From assembly GCA_030374805.1 (NCBI GenBank), contig JARGSG010000027.1, positions 496,001-560,000 of the forward strand: a stretch of 64,000 nucleotides of DNA. The letters are read 5' to 3'. Shown one piece after another: positions 34,227-46,283 of the stretch. Below the pieces are notes generated by a model. The model was not told the DNA's origin. It saw only the letters and a program-made list of their open reading frames with translations, and made no database searches. The stretch is from Gracilaria gracilis (taxonomy: Eukaryota; Rhodophyta; Florideophyceae; Gracilariales; Gracilariaceae). The stretch's first letter is position 1. The number at the start of each line of letters is the position of its first letter. Both the position numbers and the translations under genes were made by a program.

Positions 34227-36830
34227 CTATAGGTGATGAAAGCGGATATCGATGTACTTGCGCCGCTTTGTCGGTGCGATTGCGTTCGCGGTGGCAATGG
34301 CGGATTGGTTGTCTACAAAGAGGACGGTGGGATTGCGACAAGGTTTGTTGAGTTCGCGTAGAAGGCCACGAATCCATTGTATGTTGTGGACCGCCATGGA
34401 CGTGGCCACGTACTCGGCTTCGCAAGTAGAGAGAGCAACGACCTTCTGGAGGGGGCTGTGCCAGGAGATGGGAGTGCCGTTCAAGAGGAAGACAGCACCT
34501 GAAACGGAGCGCCTTGTTGACTCGTCATTGGCGTAGTCAGCATCAGTGTAGCAGGTGAGCAGGGAAGTGGAATTGAACCGGAACAGGAGTCCGTTACGTT
34601 GCGTTGCCTTGAGGAATCGCACCAGACTTTTCAGTGTGTTCCAGTGCCGAAGTGAAGGATCCACTTGCGAGCGGGCGAGAGCCGCAGTGATGAAGCAGAT
34701 GTCGGGACGGGTAGAATCCGCAAGGTAGCGGATTATTCCAAGCGCTGCTCGGCAGTGTTTTCGAATGGTGCTACCGTCTTTGTCTTCATTGTTCTTGTGG
34801 GAGAGAGAAAGGCCCTCTGGGTATGGGTTGGATACTGTGTAAGCATCATTTAACCATAGGAGGTTTACTATCTCGTCCACAAGGTGTGATTGGTTGATGT
34901 GGATGCCATCTGCTGTGAAGGTGAAGTTCCGAACCAGGTACTTCTGAGGGCGGCCTAGGCGTTTCACAGTGTATTTCGATCGCAAGTCATTGTGTAGTGC
35001 GTCGAGCAGAATCTTATTTGACGCGCATGCGAGGAAGTCGTCCGTTGAGACTGCGAGGAGAATTATTTTGTGGCCATGGGCCTTGACAAAAAGGTTGGGG
35101 TCTGAAAGCAGCGGGCGGTATCCCCGTGAGGCAAGGTGCTTGTATAGGCCCTGGGGTATGTGAATGCAGCCGATGGAGAGCCATATAGATTTCCGTGCAG
35201 TTCGCCAGCAGGTTGGGGATGCTTGAAAGTCCCGTCAAATCGTCGGGGTTGCCACACAAAGACCGGAGTTTTGTTGTCGTACTGTTCATGAAGGTAAGCA
35301 CCTTTAATGTCAAAGTGCTCAATCAATAGATTGTTTTGCGCCGCGAGGGCGAGTAGGATTCGAATGGAGGTTTTGTAGGCAGCAAAGGATGCTGTTTTCT
35401 CGGGATCGAAGTGTTCATGAGGAAAAATGAGATCGCCACGGAAGGCACATCGTGCTTTTCGATCCGAAACTTTGTCATGCTCTGTTTTGTACCAGTATTG
35501 CATTTTCGTGGGAATTGGCCTGGTGTTGGGCGGAATTGGTGGTGCTCCATTTTATTTCGCCCATGGAGTCCAGCTGGTCAAGTTCGGAGTTGTGAGCAGT
35601 GGCCCACAGTTCTGCATCGGGGTACTTGTTGGCCTGTTGCCGAGCCCGTGGAGGTGGAGTGGTGTGGGTGATATGGAGAAGAGCGGTAGAGAAGGCGTTG
35701 TGGAGTACAGAGCAGGGGTCTGAGGAGTGTTGATAGGGCATGAAGTTTACGGTGCGGGCAATTTGTTCTTTCCGCGTGCGTATGTTCAGGACCCATACGT
35801 GTTGATCGTCTGTTGGGGATAGGTAGCGGACTATATCAGCCCGAGAGTACAGCCTTGGTTTTTTGGGCTGGAGGCGAGGGACGGTGCCGAGTTCTCCAAA
35901 TGTGAAAAGTTTGGCCAGTTCCGGAGGTTTGTTGGGCCACATGGTGTAAGGTATGTTTTGTGCTGTGGAGTGGAAAGTGAGATTGTATTTGAAAGCAGAG
36001 TCAGTGACTGAATCCTGCCAGTGTGAGAGGGGGAGTCGACTGTGAACAAGAGATGCGCGGGCAGCGTTCATGAGCTTGCCGTTGATTTGCTCAACAATAG
36101 AATATTCTTGAGGAGAGTATGCGGTTGTTGAATGCATTTGGATTCCACGATCCTGCAGTGCTCGGACGAGAGAAGAGGGGCGCAGTTCTTTGGCGTTGTC
36201 ACTTCGGAGGTGGAGTGGGTTTCGGTTGTGAACATTGTATATGGCGCTGAGTATAAGGATGAGTTTGGAGAAGGCCTCTGAACGGTTCTTGAGGAGGGCA
36301 ACGAAGAGGAATCTGAAGTTTGTGTCGATTACTACGAGTATGTGAGAATTGCCCTGTCGCGACGGGGGTTGTATGGGTCCGCAAGTATCAATGGAAATGT
36401 AGACGCCAGTGGGCTACTGATGGGTTTTCCTGTGGTGGGGTTGTGGTTTGGACTTTCCTCTGCGACAGCCGAGGTATGTGAGGTTGGGAGGACGGTTTTT
36501 GAGTGCTTTGGGCAGGCCGGGGAGGAGGTTGTGGATGGCCATCTTGTGTAGCGTTTTTGCGTGGATGTGGCCGAGCTTCAACTGCCATCCCATGAAGGTG
36601 GCGGTGATACTTGGTGCTTTTAAATTGGCGGCTTGGGGCGGGAGGGATGCCAGCTCGGAGGAAGGTGGAGGGGTTTGTGGTCTCATGAAAATGTGTGGGG
36701 GTCGTGACGGGTTTGTTCGGATTGGGGTGGCAGGTTGTTGAGAAGTGTTTGGAACGGGGAAGGGGATAGGAGTATGAAAGTTGGGGCGGGTGTTGGTAAA
36801 CTGCGAGCGCTGTAGATATTGGATGCGGTG
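34227..36830 (-). pseudogene. Copia pol, part 2: integrase, reverse transcriptase, RNase H
   Basis: Encoded on the minus strand from the nested-element junction downward. Integrase text is seen at 36800-35500, followed by the conserved copia RT block FDIKGAYLHEQY near 35270 and the C-terminal RNase H block with CYTDADYANDESTRRSVSG near 34530 and CEAEYVATS near 34400. These are Ty1/copia family hallmarks. The gene is a fossil with a few breaks and is severed from its gag and protease by the nested chromovirus. Confidence 0.8.
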
Positions 36831-36836
36831 GTGGTG

Positions 36837-37382
36837 TGTAGTATTGTGGGCCCGAGTTGATGCATGGTGTATCCAATCGGCCGTTCACGTACAAAGGGGT
36901 AGTGCACGATGGCGTGGTGCCGTGGCACCGCCACGTGTACGATTTGGTGATCAAGTGCCGGACGGATTGGCACAGCGTACAAGTTGGCCACGTGTACGGA
37001 CTTGGTGGTGACAATGCAAATTAGACCGATCGTACAGTAGTTAGTAATGGGGCCCAGACCCGATATTTAGTTGTAGTTCGGATCTCCCGAGGCCCTCAAT
37101 CGTAAAAGACAAGCATCTTCTGCCGAACGTCTTCTTCGTTAGTTTGCACTCACGATAGACCGCACGGCCACCCCTTCATTGGGTTTCTCAGACCGTTCGT
37201 ACCCTTCCGCACGTTCCTGTACGTGCCTGGTGATACCAATCGTCCACTCTCCCCTCGACCGCCCGGTGCTTGCGCTCATTCTCTCCGTTCGGATTCATTA
37301 CAGTCACAAGACTGTACGCTGCCGCCGCTCCCGTCTCAAGACCGCTTCGGACTCTCTCTCATTTTTTGTGCATTATACCACA
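36837..37382 (+). repeat. Chromovirus 5' LTR
   Basis: Begins TGTAGTATTGTGGGCCC and ends ATTATACCACA; direct copy at 47490-48034. Target copy TGGTG immediately before it. Confidence 0.9.
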
Positions 37383-37712
37383 TTGGTCTCCCGACTTAGA
37401 AGTGGAATTCGAGACCGTACGGAGCAGCAGAACCAAGCGTGGAACCAATACGTACGGTATGAGTCATCGTCCGCACTGAGAAATTGGTGAAGGGTCTTTG
37501 GTCGAAAAAGAATCCGAAAAGTCCGTACCGGTCGCAATTCGCGCTGCTTCGGATGCCGCTTCGGTTGGCCGCCGGAGCACCCGAAGTAACGCGACGGCCT
37601 ACGTCACGCCTTCAGAGAAGCCCGAACGGATTGTCCGAGACCGTTCCGCACGTAATAGGTCTAAGTCCGAGCGGAACGAGGACGAGGCAATTGCGTTGGC
37701 CCTTTTCCCGGA

Positions 37713-39566
37713 ATGGAGAAGACGCCGCGGGGCGAAGCAGGCCCCGCGCCGCCGCTCCTTACCGAACGGACTACCACACGGGAACTTTGGGCAGGGATCG
37801 CTCCCTACGCCCTGCAAAGTCTCCGAACGGAAACTGAGGTCCACGTCCCCATGGCAGTGGAGACGTACCTCAAGGACCGAATCCCGGCGCTTCTGCACGA
37901 GGATATTCCACCGATCGTACACGATATGGTCAGGAATATCCTGAAGACAGACCGTTCGGAACCTGCTACGTCAGCTTTGAACAGTACACTGGCCGCACTG
38001 GTAGCTCAGCTACCGACCCACCCACCCAAATCTTTTATTGACCGTACGGACCATGCACCCGTTAGCGGCGGGAGGCAACACCGACCGGAACTGAAGAAGG
38101 GCTCAACGAGGGGTCCGACCGGAGTGTACCTCCCGCCAGTCAGCCCGCAGGATGATCCGAACGGAAGCTCAGGAGATTCCTCCGACGAGAGGAGGAATCG
38201 CAGCCGCAGAGGCGATAGACCGAGCGGAAGTTCCTATTCGGATGACGCGCCCCGTAAACGGAAAGACCGTCGCCGCCAGAGAAGGCGACGATCAGCCAGG
38301 GCGGACTCGGACTCTTCGGAGTCATCGTCGGATGACGACCGCACGGATTCGGAAGTCGACCGACACTCCCGCAGCCCTCGACGGAGGGGAAAGTCCGATC
38401 GGTATCGTTCCCGTTCGGACAGGTTGATGCTAAAACGCATCAGGCCCTTGAACGAGAAGTTCGCCAAAGTGGTGGACTACCGTACGTACAGGTTGCTCAG
38501 GAGGAGCCAGACGTACAATTCGCGGGTGGTGCGCAAGATTGCGCGCTACCAAAAGAAATTGAATGTCCAGATGAAGGGTCATTCCTTTTCCAGGACGGAT
38601 CCGATATCGGTGCTCAATTTCTTACAGCGGTTTAAAACCGCTTGCAACCATAACGGACTCACTGAGGGGGCAGCCCTCTGGTGTTTCCAGTTTTACCTGA
38701 TCGGACCGGCGCACGCTCTGGTTCAGTCTCGGCTCGAAGGTGAGTCTGGCGCTGTCGACCGTACTCAGGATGAATCTCTCCATACGTACGAAGAGGTAGT
38801 CAACTTTCTGTTGACCACGTACGCAACGGATGAGATCATTGCCGACGCGGCCGCAGAGGTCACCCTCTACCGCCAAGCGTCAGGCATGTCCGAAACGAAA
38901 TTTGCCCAGAAGCTCTGGACGAAAGCCCTCCGTTGCGGAAATGTCTTTACCGATCGGAATTTGAAGGGGATCTTCGTCGAAGGTCTCCTTGCCGCCATAC
39001 GGTCAAGGGTGAGGAATCACCTCACCTCGCATCCCAATATCGGATACGATGCACTTGCCCGTTACGCGGAATCGTACGGAGACACCCATCGTGCCTCACG
39101 TAGACAGTCCGTTCGGGTCGATACTCAAAAGCCAACCGCTCGGAAAGAGTCCTCTCGTACCGCCCAGAAGGTTCACAGTATCGATAACCCGTCGGAATCG
39201 ATCTATTCCGTATCGGATGAAGACGAGGAACATGTCCTCGCGGTATCCCGCGCTTCTTCCATACCCTCGCCTCCCACTACGCCCTCGGCTTCAACGCCGG
39301 CTCAGTCCGTTCGGTCTTATCCCAGTCCTGCCAGCTCCAGGGTACAGCAACCCCAGGGGCAGGCACCAGTTAGACCGTGTCGGATTTGCCTTTCGGGGGA
39401 GCCCAACTGCTGTCAGTTGCTCCCCCCGGACCTAAATGAGAAGCTTCTGGCCATACGGGAGGCTAATTATCAGCAACGCCGGGAGGAAGGCTATTACAGT
39501 GCCTACCAGACCGGACGGAAAACTGATACTTCGAAGGACAATGTAGGATATCGCCAGGGCGGATAG
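37713..39566 (+). CDS. Gag-like protein of the chromovirus
   Basis: An uninterrupted 617-codon frame. The first 130 residues are mixed. Residues about 150-240 are extremely rich in Ser, Arg and Asp (SR-like, disordered). Residues about 245-460 form a helical capsid-like region with the pattern FLQRFKTACNHNG...ALWCFQFYLIGPAHALVQ, as in gypsy Gag. Pro/Ser/Gln-rich text follows. The C-terminus has CRICLSGEPNCCQL, Cys-rich but not the usual CCHC knuckle. It packages element RNA in the family's life cycle. The Met at 37713 overlaps a different open frame upstream (37498-37944), so the true start may differ. Looks whole. Confidence 0.75.
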   Translation: MEKTPRGEAGPAPPLLTERTTTRELWAGIAPYALQSLRTETEVHVPMAVETYLKDRIPALLHEDIPPIVHDMVRNILKTDRSEPATSALNSTLAALVAQLPTHPPKSFIDRTDHAPVSGGRQHRPELKKGSTRGPTGVYLPPVSPQDDPNGSSGDSSDERRNRSRRGDRPSGSSYSDDAPRKRKDRRRQRRRRSARADSDSSESSSDDDRTDSEVDRHSRSPRRRGKSDRYRSRSDRLMLKRIRPLNEKFAKVVDYRTYRLLRRSQTYNSRVVRKIARYQKKLNVQMKGHSFSRTDPISVLNFLQRFKTACNHNGLTEGAALWCFQFYLIGPAHALVQSRLEGESGAVDRTQDESLHTYEEVVNFLLTTYATDEIIADAAAEVTLYRQASGMSETKFAQKLWTKALRCGNVFTDRNLKGIFVEGLLAAIRSRVRNHLTSHPNIGYDALARYAESYGDTHRASRRQSVRVDTQKPTARKESSRTAQKVHSIDNPSESIYSVSDEDEEHVLAVSRASSIPSPPTTPSASTPAQSVRSYPSPASSRVQQPQGQAPVRPCRICLSGEPNCCQLLPPDLNEKLLAIREANYQQRREEGYYSAYQTGRKTDTSKDNVGYRQGG

Positions 39567-39784
39567 CCTCGCCAGAGGTACTCACCAAGACTGACACAGG
39601 CCGTCATGCTGGTCGAGGAGCCTGCTCCCCACCAGGAAAACGACCAGGAGGAAGCGTAGGGGCATCGCCTCCTCCACAGAGGCCTAGCCTCGCCCCGTCA
39701 GCGACAGACCGAACGGACTCCATCCGAGGGAAGTCCCCTGTCCTGACATGTGACCTGACAGATACGGACATTCGAACCGAAACG

Positions 39785-42700
39785 GTGGTCTTTTCTAGCG
39801 CGAACTACAAGTTGCACGTGTCGGTTGGCCTCAGCACGGCACTGATGTATCCGTTAACGGGAGTTCTTGATACCGGAGCCAGACCCTGTCTGGTTCACGA
39901 AAGCCATCTCTCTCCGAATTGGCGCTTAAAACTCCGACCGGACGTAAGACCCCGAATTACGGACGCGTCGAAGAACCGAATGGACGTTGTGGGATTTCTT
40001 CCCCTTATGGTTCGAATCGGTGACCTCAATGTATGAGTACAGTTCTTGGTGGTTTCTAACCTCTCCACCAGCGTACTACTCGGTACTTCTTTTATTGACA
40101 AGTAAGTCTTGGCAATACTACCACCGAAACGGACAATACTCCTACGACACTCCAAACCGGTGTCTATACAGTCTTCCGCCTACGGACCAAATGCACCTTC
40201 CGCGCCGGAACCAGAACCCGAACGGGAAACTCCATCTAATAAGATACACGTTGCCCGTCCGGTTGTTCTACCCCCAATGTCGGAAACGAACGTCTTGGTA
40301 ACCACCAAAACGTCAGGCTTGGTCTTTCTACAGTCTCATCACCGAACGGGATCAACGCTTGAACTCACACTCCTTGCGGGTGGAATTATGGAGCTCCGAC
40401 CGGACGTACCCTTTCTCGTTCGCGTGGCGAACTTTTCTGACCGCTTGGTTCGACTACACAAGAACACCGATATCGGACTTGCCCTTCCTTCTCCTGTAGC
40501 GCTTATAACTCCGCAACTATCGTCGCGGAGCGACGAGCCCAAGGAGGGGAAACACATTCCGATTTCTGGTAATAATTACGAACGGGAATAGAAGGATACC
40601 GAGCAGGAGCAAGAAACTGTACGGAAAGATGAGAACGATTGGACCAGCAAGGTACAGATCAGTCCTGAGTATGTTACCGAACGGGACAAAGTCATTGAGC
40701 TACTTCGACCGTTTGCGGACATGTGGGACGGCCATCTCGGAACGAATGCGGCAGCGAAGCACCGCATCCATCTGGAACCAGGCTCGAAGCCCATATTCCA
40801 GATGCCGTACCGTGCCGGACCCGCTCGGAGAGAACTCGAACGTAAGGAGGTGACAAAGCAGCTCGCTGCTGGTGTCATAGAACCGTCATCGGCAAAATGG
40901 GCCAGCCCGGTCGTATTCGCGCTCAAGAAAGGCGGAAGCCTTCGCTTCTGCGTCGACTAACGCCGATTGAACGCTACGACCGTACGGGACACATACCCAC
41001 TACCCCAAATGGATGAGTGCATCGACTCTCTTGGAGATGCACAAATCTTCTCCACTTTGGACGCCAACCGTGGTTATTGGCAGACCGAAATGGATGAATC
41101 CGACCGGGACAAAACGACGTTTACGTCGCATATGGGACTGTACCGTTATCGGGGAATGCCGTTCGGACTCAAGAACGCACCATCTACTTTCCAGCGTGCT
41201 CTCGATATCATCCTATCACGGGTGAAGTGGCAGTACGCACTGGTGTATCTTGATGACGTAATCATCTATTCCTGGACGGTTGAAGAGCATTATGACCATG
41301 TGCGGACCATACTGCATATGCTCCGTTCGGCTGGTGTTACTCTCCGACTGGACAAGTGCTACCTTTTGAGTGGCACGGTGGACTATCTAGGCCACGTGAT
41401 CCGACCGGGAAAGCTTCAAGTGGCTCTCAAGACACAGAATGCTATCAAGCGCGCCTACGACCCAGACGGAGCTCCGATCGTTCTTCGGGCTCTGTAACGT
41501 TTTCCGTCGGTTTGTGGCAAACTTCGCCCGAATTGCGGCTCCATTGAACCGCAAGTTGGAGAAGGGGCAACCCAAGAAGTTTGAGACATTGACCGATACG
41601 GAATACGAAGCCTTTAACGAATTACGTCAGAGACTGATACGCCCGCCCATTTTGGCCATTCCCCGTCAAGGGTACCCGTACGTTCTGGATACAGACGCAT
41701 GCGACCGACAGGTAGGATGCATCCTGCTACAGAAGCAACCGGACGGAGGCTTATTACCGATTGGTTACTGAAGCCGCTCTCTATCCAAGACCGAACGGCA
41801 ATACTCGACTACCGAACGGGAATTCCTTGCGGTCGTCTGGGCCATAGTGCACCTCCGTCCGTACCTGGAAGGTCAGAGGTTCACTGTCCGAACAGACCAC
41901 CACTCCTTGAGGTGGATATCGAACCTTGCGGACGCGTCAGGACGAATGGCTAGGTGGCGGTTGCGTCTAATGGAGTATGACTTCGATGTCGTCCACCGTC
42001 CGGGTATCAAGCACCAAGCGGCTGATGCCCTTTCTCGGATCCGGACGGATGGCGAAGAAGATGCCCCATTGGACGAAGAGGTCCCCTGCTTGCTAGTGAA
42101 TGACCGTACGAACGATGGCTACTTTATCACCAACATTACCGTTAACGGTGATGAGTACAGCGACGTCTGCGTCGACTGGCCAACGCCCGAACGGAAATCT
42201 GCTGGTATCCCCGAGGTGCTCGCTGTCACCTCGGAGGAAACCAATATCGTTCCGGTCACGGTCGAAGAGCTGGTACGAGCTCAAGCAGATGACCCTTTCT
42301 GTGAGTCCGTACGGAAAGACATCGGCAACGGTGTCACTCTGTTCGACATTGACCGAAACGGACTTATCGTGCGCAAAGCCCCACTAGACGGCGCCATCCA
42401 GAAGGTCGTACCTGCATCACTGCAGGCACGCGTCTTCTACTTGGCACACTACCCCCGTCTCGTTGGCCATCCGGGCTCCACTCGGATGTATAAAAGTCTC
42501 CGTCGAGACTTCTACTGGCCACATATGGCCAACGATGTATTCCAGACCGTACGGGACTGTCGCACCTGCCCGGCGACGAAGGGAACACACTTCAAGTCGC
42601 AGAATCTGTTGAAGCTGTTCCCCGCCGCGGGTCCGCTGGAATTCGTCGCGATGGACATCTTCGGCCCATTCACGAAGTCCGTAAGCGGTTACCAGTACAT

Positions 42701-43806
42701 ACTGGTTATTACCGATCGGTTTAGCAAGATAGCTCGCTCTATACCTCTGCGGTCAACCACAGCTCCTGTAGTGGCGAAGGCCTTCCTGGAGAACTGGGTT
42801 TATCCGTACGGAATACCAAACTACTTGCTAACCGATAACGGAACTCAATGTGTCTAAGTTCTTTGAGACTGTATGTACCGCTTTGGGAACCAAACACGTA
42901 CTAACGACCGCGTACCATCCGCAAACAAATGGTCAGGCCGAACGGTTTAACAAAACACTCGTGGAGAGGTTACGCCACTACGTAGTGGACCATCAGAACA
43001 CTTGGTACGCGTATGTGCAACCTCTAACGTACGGGGACAACCTACAGATCCATCGATCTCTCGGTACCGCACCGTTCGACGTTGCGCTAACGCGTAAACC
43101 CCCAAGCGTTCTGCTCGATGAGCCCAGTACGTCACTGGACCCAACGACGCCTACACAGCCTACTGCCGCTCGGTTAAAACGTTACACGCTCAAGCTCCTA
43201 CGGGTCACGCTGCAGACTGCTCGGACAAAGTTGGCCCGCGCCCAACAGCGCTATAAGGAAAACTTTGATAAATCCGTACGGTACACGCCGAGCTTCACCC
43301 CTGGAGAAGAAGTGTTTGTTGACCGACCGGACTATAAGAACGCAGAGGAGGACCTTACGGATCAGGAACGTACGTATCGGAAACTCTTACCGAAGACGGT
43401 TGGCCCGTTTAAGGTCGTATCCGCAACGGACGCCACTGTCACTCTGAACCAAGACGGTATTCACAACACCGTCAGTATTGACAGAGTCACAAAAGCCCCC
43501 ACTGCACGGCCAACGACCACACCGGTCACTTCTGAACGGACACGCGGCACAGTAGCTGCTGAACCTGAGGGACCGTATGCGGACGAACCAGTCGACGAAC
43601 AGCCCACTCCACCGCCCGGAACAGTTCCGAGCGTGGTGGAACGAGTCGTCGACCATCGCGACACCCCGAACGGACAGGAATACCGCGTACGATGGCACGG
43701 GTACCGCACCGATCAGGATACCTTCGAACAGCCGGAAAACATCCCCCAGCACTTTATCGCCCGCTATTGGCGTCGTCGAAACCCTTCGGTAACGGCGACA
43801 CCTTAA
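39785..43806 (+). pseudogene. Chromovirus pol: protease, RT, RNase H, integrase, chromodomain
   Basis: Domains in order on the plus strand: aspartic protease (near 39830-40080, GVLDTGA block), reverse transcriptase (about 40770-41430, with the GMPFGLKNAPSTFQR fingerprint and VYLDDVIIYS active site), RNase H (about 41500-42000, with RTDHHSLRW), integrase zinc domain (near 42450-42580, H..H..C..C) and catalytic core (42640-43050), and a chromodomain at the C-terminus (about 43620-43790, with EYRVRWHGYRTDQDTFEQ). The chromodomain places it in the chromovirus branch of Ty3/gypsy, whose integrase tail reads histone marks to target insertion. Broken a few times; not a functional gene as it stands. 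Confidence 0.85.
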
Positions 43807-44084
43807 GGAGGGGGAAAGAGGGGGATCCGAGATCCGAGATCGTACGTACTGGCTCGCAAGTGGTGAACCGTCACGGGACACCAAAAGGCGCCGCCACTAC
43901 GTTATCATTGGGCAGCAAACTGCCACCAACGTACGCCTATTGGTCAATTACTTTCCGATTTTTACAAAACGCCGCCTTTTTCGACAACGGCACACGCAGA
44001 ATGACATGGTATTGGCCCACAGGGCATCACAAACAATCACAAGTTTACTTAGGATAAAAGAAAGCTACGAGTACGCACGGTCAA

Positions 44085-46283
44085 CTAAGTAGTCTTCTTC
44101 CAACCGGGTCTCGTAATACCACGCTCACGGGTACCCCACGGAGAGGTACCACGGCCCGCAGCGGAACCACCACGCGAACTCGAACCGATCTTTGTCGACT
44201 GGAACGCCAAGGCGGCCCCAGGCCACGGCGAAGTGGCCACAACCTTTTTCTTCCCACCCGACTTATTGCCCGATTGGCTTGCGGGTGCAGGCGCCGGCTC
44301 TATGAGGTCCTCCTCAACCGTGACGGTCTCCGTTCCCTCCTGGTCTCCACTCGGAGACGGCATGGGAACATCCTGGACCGCAGGGGTTACCTCCTCTTGC
44401 GGAGTCTCCCCTTCGGGAGCCGCGTTCGTACCGCTCGGCTTTGCACTGTCACCGGACTGGCCCTCACCTTCAGGCTCTTCCCCGGGCGGAATATAGGGCG
44501 CAACCAGCTCGACACCCTTGAAGAAGGACTCCGCCGCCTGGCGCATGTTCTTCACGATATGGTCGACGATGCGCTCCGCATCGACCGGTTGCGCAATGCC
44601 CTCATAGGATTTGGTCACCAGCTCCTCTAACGGCGGCGCGAACGTCGACATCGGCGTCCCATCCACACCGGGCGCCATACCCAGACCAGCCGTCACGGAC
44701 TTCTCGTAGGACGCGAGGACCAACAAGGAGTGAGCCCGGAGGTAACTGAGCAGGTTAAGCTGCGCCTGAGCCTGCTCACGGAGAGTAGTCCCGGCGTTGA
44801 CCGCACGGCGCATCCATGCTCGGGCCGCCAACAGGGCGTCGTCAAGCGTCGCAGGTTCCTCTTCGCCGAAAGGAATACAGGCCGCACGGAGAGCCATGAA
44901 GGCCTTGTGCGTATCACCGTCCGAATGCGGGCTGGCGCTGTCCTTAATGGCGAACCCGGATTTGTCCCAAGACTTCCGACCGGATCCTGCCTGTACTCCT
45001 GCCTCCACAACGGTCTTCGCCTCAACGGGTGTCACAATTAGAGTCGGCAGTGGCGCCACGTCCTCGAAGTTTTGCGCCATGAACCCATGCGGGAAGAAGT
45101 CCGGAACGGTTTTGAAGGGCCAGGGGGGGAGACTCTCTGGACCCTTCAGGACACGAGTGATCGGCGTCGCGACCGATCCGGTCGAGGGCATCGCCGGGAA
45201 CGTATCGGAGTAGTAGTCGTACCACAGGAACCCCAAAGTGTTGTCCCAATCGGTCTCCAACGAGTACTGTAACAGTTTCTCAACGACCTGCGATGGAAAC
45301 ACGGTGCCGCGGAGAACGTTCGGGAGTCCCATCTCGGCCAGGATACATACCAGTTTGTACGGCATCGGAAACAACCGCCCGTACTTGGTTTGGCCGTCCT
45401 TGTGGTCCAGAAGCTCGTGTTCCGCACGGGTGAAGACCTCGATACCTTCGTGGGCCGCCTGGAGGAACGCCATAAAGACAAACACTGCCCACTCGGCATA
45501 TACGACCTGACGGACAACACCCTGAATGGGTGAACCTTTGAGGAGCTCTTCTGAATGGTAAGCCAACACGGACGGAGTCGGTACGGATAGGTTGCGGGAC
45601 ATATCGAGGCTGGTCCAGACTTCGTTTGTGGAGCAATACAAGTCCGATCGGCGATGAACAGGGACTTCAAAGAACTCGACGTTGTGCCAACTGTACAGGA
45701 ACCCATGGGACGCTCGGATTCTCGCCTCCGTTGCGGTATTACTTCCCCACCGTTGACGGTCTAGCCAGTACAACTTGTCGTACGGCGGTTCGAACATCAC
45801 CAACCCAAGCGGATTCATGTCCTTCTCGGGAAAGCCCGAATCGGATGAGCAGCGGTAGAACAAACGCTGCAACGCCTCCTGATAGGTCTTCTCCTCCGGA
45901 CAGCGCAGGTATAACATGTCACTCCGCCCGTAGGTCTCTTCACTCTTACGTCCGGTCACACCAGGCAGGTGGTTCCAGCGGGCTTGCCAAGATTCGATGC
46001 TTGTCCGTTTCGGATTGCGAATCGCCATATCACGCATCGGTAGCGCCGTCGGAATCGACGCGAAGCGCTCGCCGTCGAAGAACCCCTTCTGGACGTATTC
46101 CGTGACGGATAGCGGGACCTGCTTCCTCCGGCGAGGAGCGGTAAGACCACGACGGAAGCGATGGTCATACTTCTGACCAGGTAACGGGACCGAACGGAAA
46201 GGTGTCGACGGTATACCAGAGCCGCTCGGAGTCGGCGCCATTGCGTGCGTAGGGTTCGATACGGAGTGAACCGACTCGGGCAT
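44085..46283 (-). CDS. Antisense accessory gene of the chromovirus, 732 codons, family unknown
   Basis: A single unbroken minus-strand frame between pol and the 3' LTR, opposite to gag-pol. It starts MPESVHSVSNPTHAMAP. Residues 30-60 are basic (RFRRGLTAPRRRKQ). About 60-420 looks globular, with many Trp, Tyr and Phe (LYWLDRQRWG, LGFLWYDYYSDTF). About 440-600 is helical. About 610-690 is acidic and Pro/Glu/Ser-rich. The last 40 residues are Gly/Arg/Ser-rich (SSRGGSAAGRG), like nucleic-acid-binding RGG tails. No known motif (protease, polymerase, helicase, envelope) is visible and there is no signal peptide or clear membrane span. Antisense extra genes are known in some plant gypsy lineages (Ogre/Retand-like); homology to those is not shown here. 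The long open frame in an element whose pol is broken suggests recent function. Confidence 0.7.
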   Translation of the reverse strand: MPESVHSVSNPTHAMAPTPSGSGIPSTPFRSVPLPGQKYDHRFRRGLTAPRRRKQVPLSVTEYVQKGFFDGERFASIPTALPMRDMAIRNPKRTSIESWQARWNHLPGVTGRKSEETYGRSDMLYLRCPEEKTYQEALQRLFYRCSSDSGFPEKDMNPLGLVMFEPPYDKLYWLDRQRWGSNTATEARIRASHGFLYSWHNVEFFEVPVHRRSDLYCSTNEVWTSLDMSRNLSVPTPSVLAYHSEELLKGSPIQGVVRQVVYAEWAVFVFMAFLQAAHEGIEVFTRAEHELLDHKDGQTKYGRLFPMPYKLVCILAEMGLPNVLRGTVFPSQVVEKLLQYSLETDWDNTLGFLWYDYYSDTFPAMPSTGSVATPITRVLKGPESLPPWPFKTVPDFFPHGFMAQNFEDVAPLPTLIVTPVEAKTVVEAGVQAGSGRKSWDKSGFAIKDSASPHSDGDTHKAFMALRAACIPFGEEEPATLDDALLAARAWMRRAVNAGTTLREQAQAQLNLLSYLRAHSLLVLASYEKSVTAGLGMAPGVDGTPMSTFAPPLEELVTKSYEGIAQPVDAERIVDHIVKNMRQAAESFFKGVELVAPYIPPGEEPEGEGQSGDSAKPSGTNAAPEGETPQEEVTPAVQDVPMPSPSGDQEGTETVTVEEDLIEPAPAPASQSGNKSGGKKKVVATSPWPGAALAFQSTKIGSSSRGGSAAGRGTSPWGTRERGITRPGWKKTT

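Noticed and set aside
37498-37944. 148-codon frame overlapping the gag start
   Set aside because: Arg/Ser-rich, covered by gag in another frame; may be leader sequence. No separate function supported.
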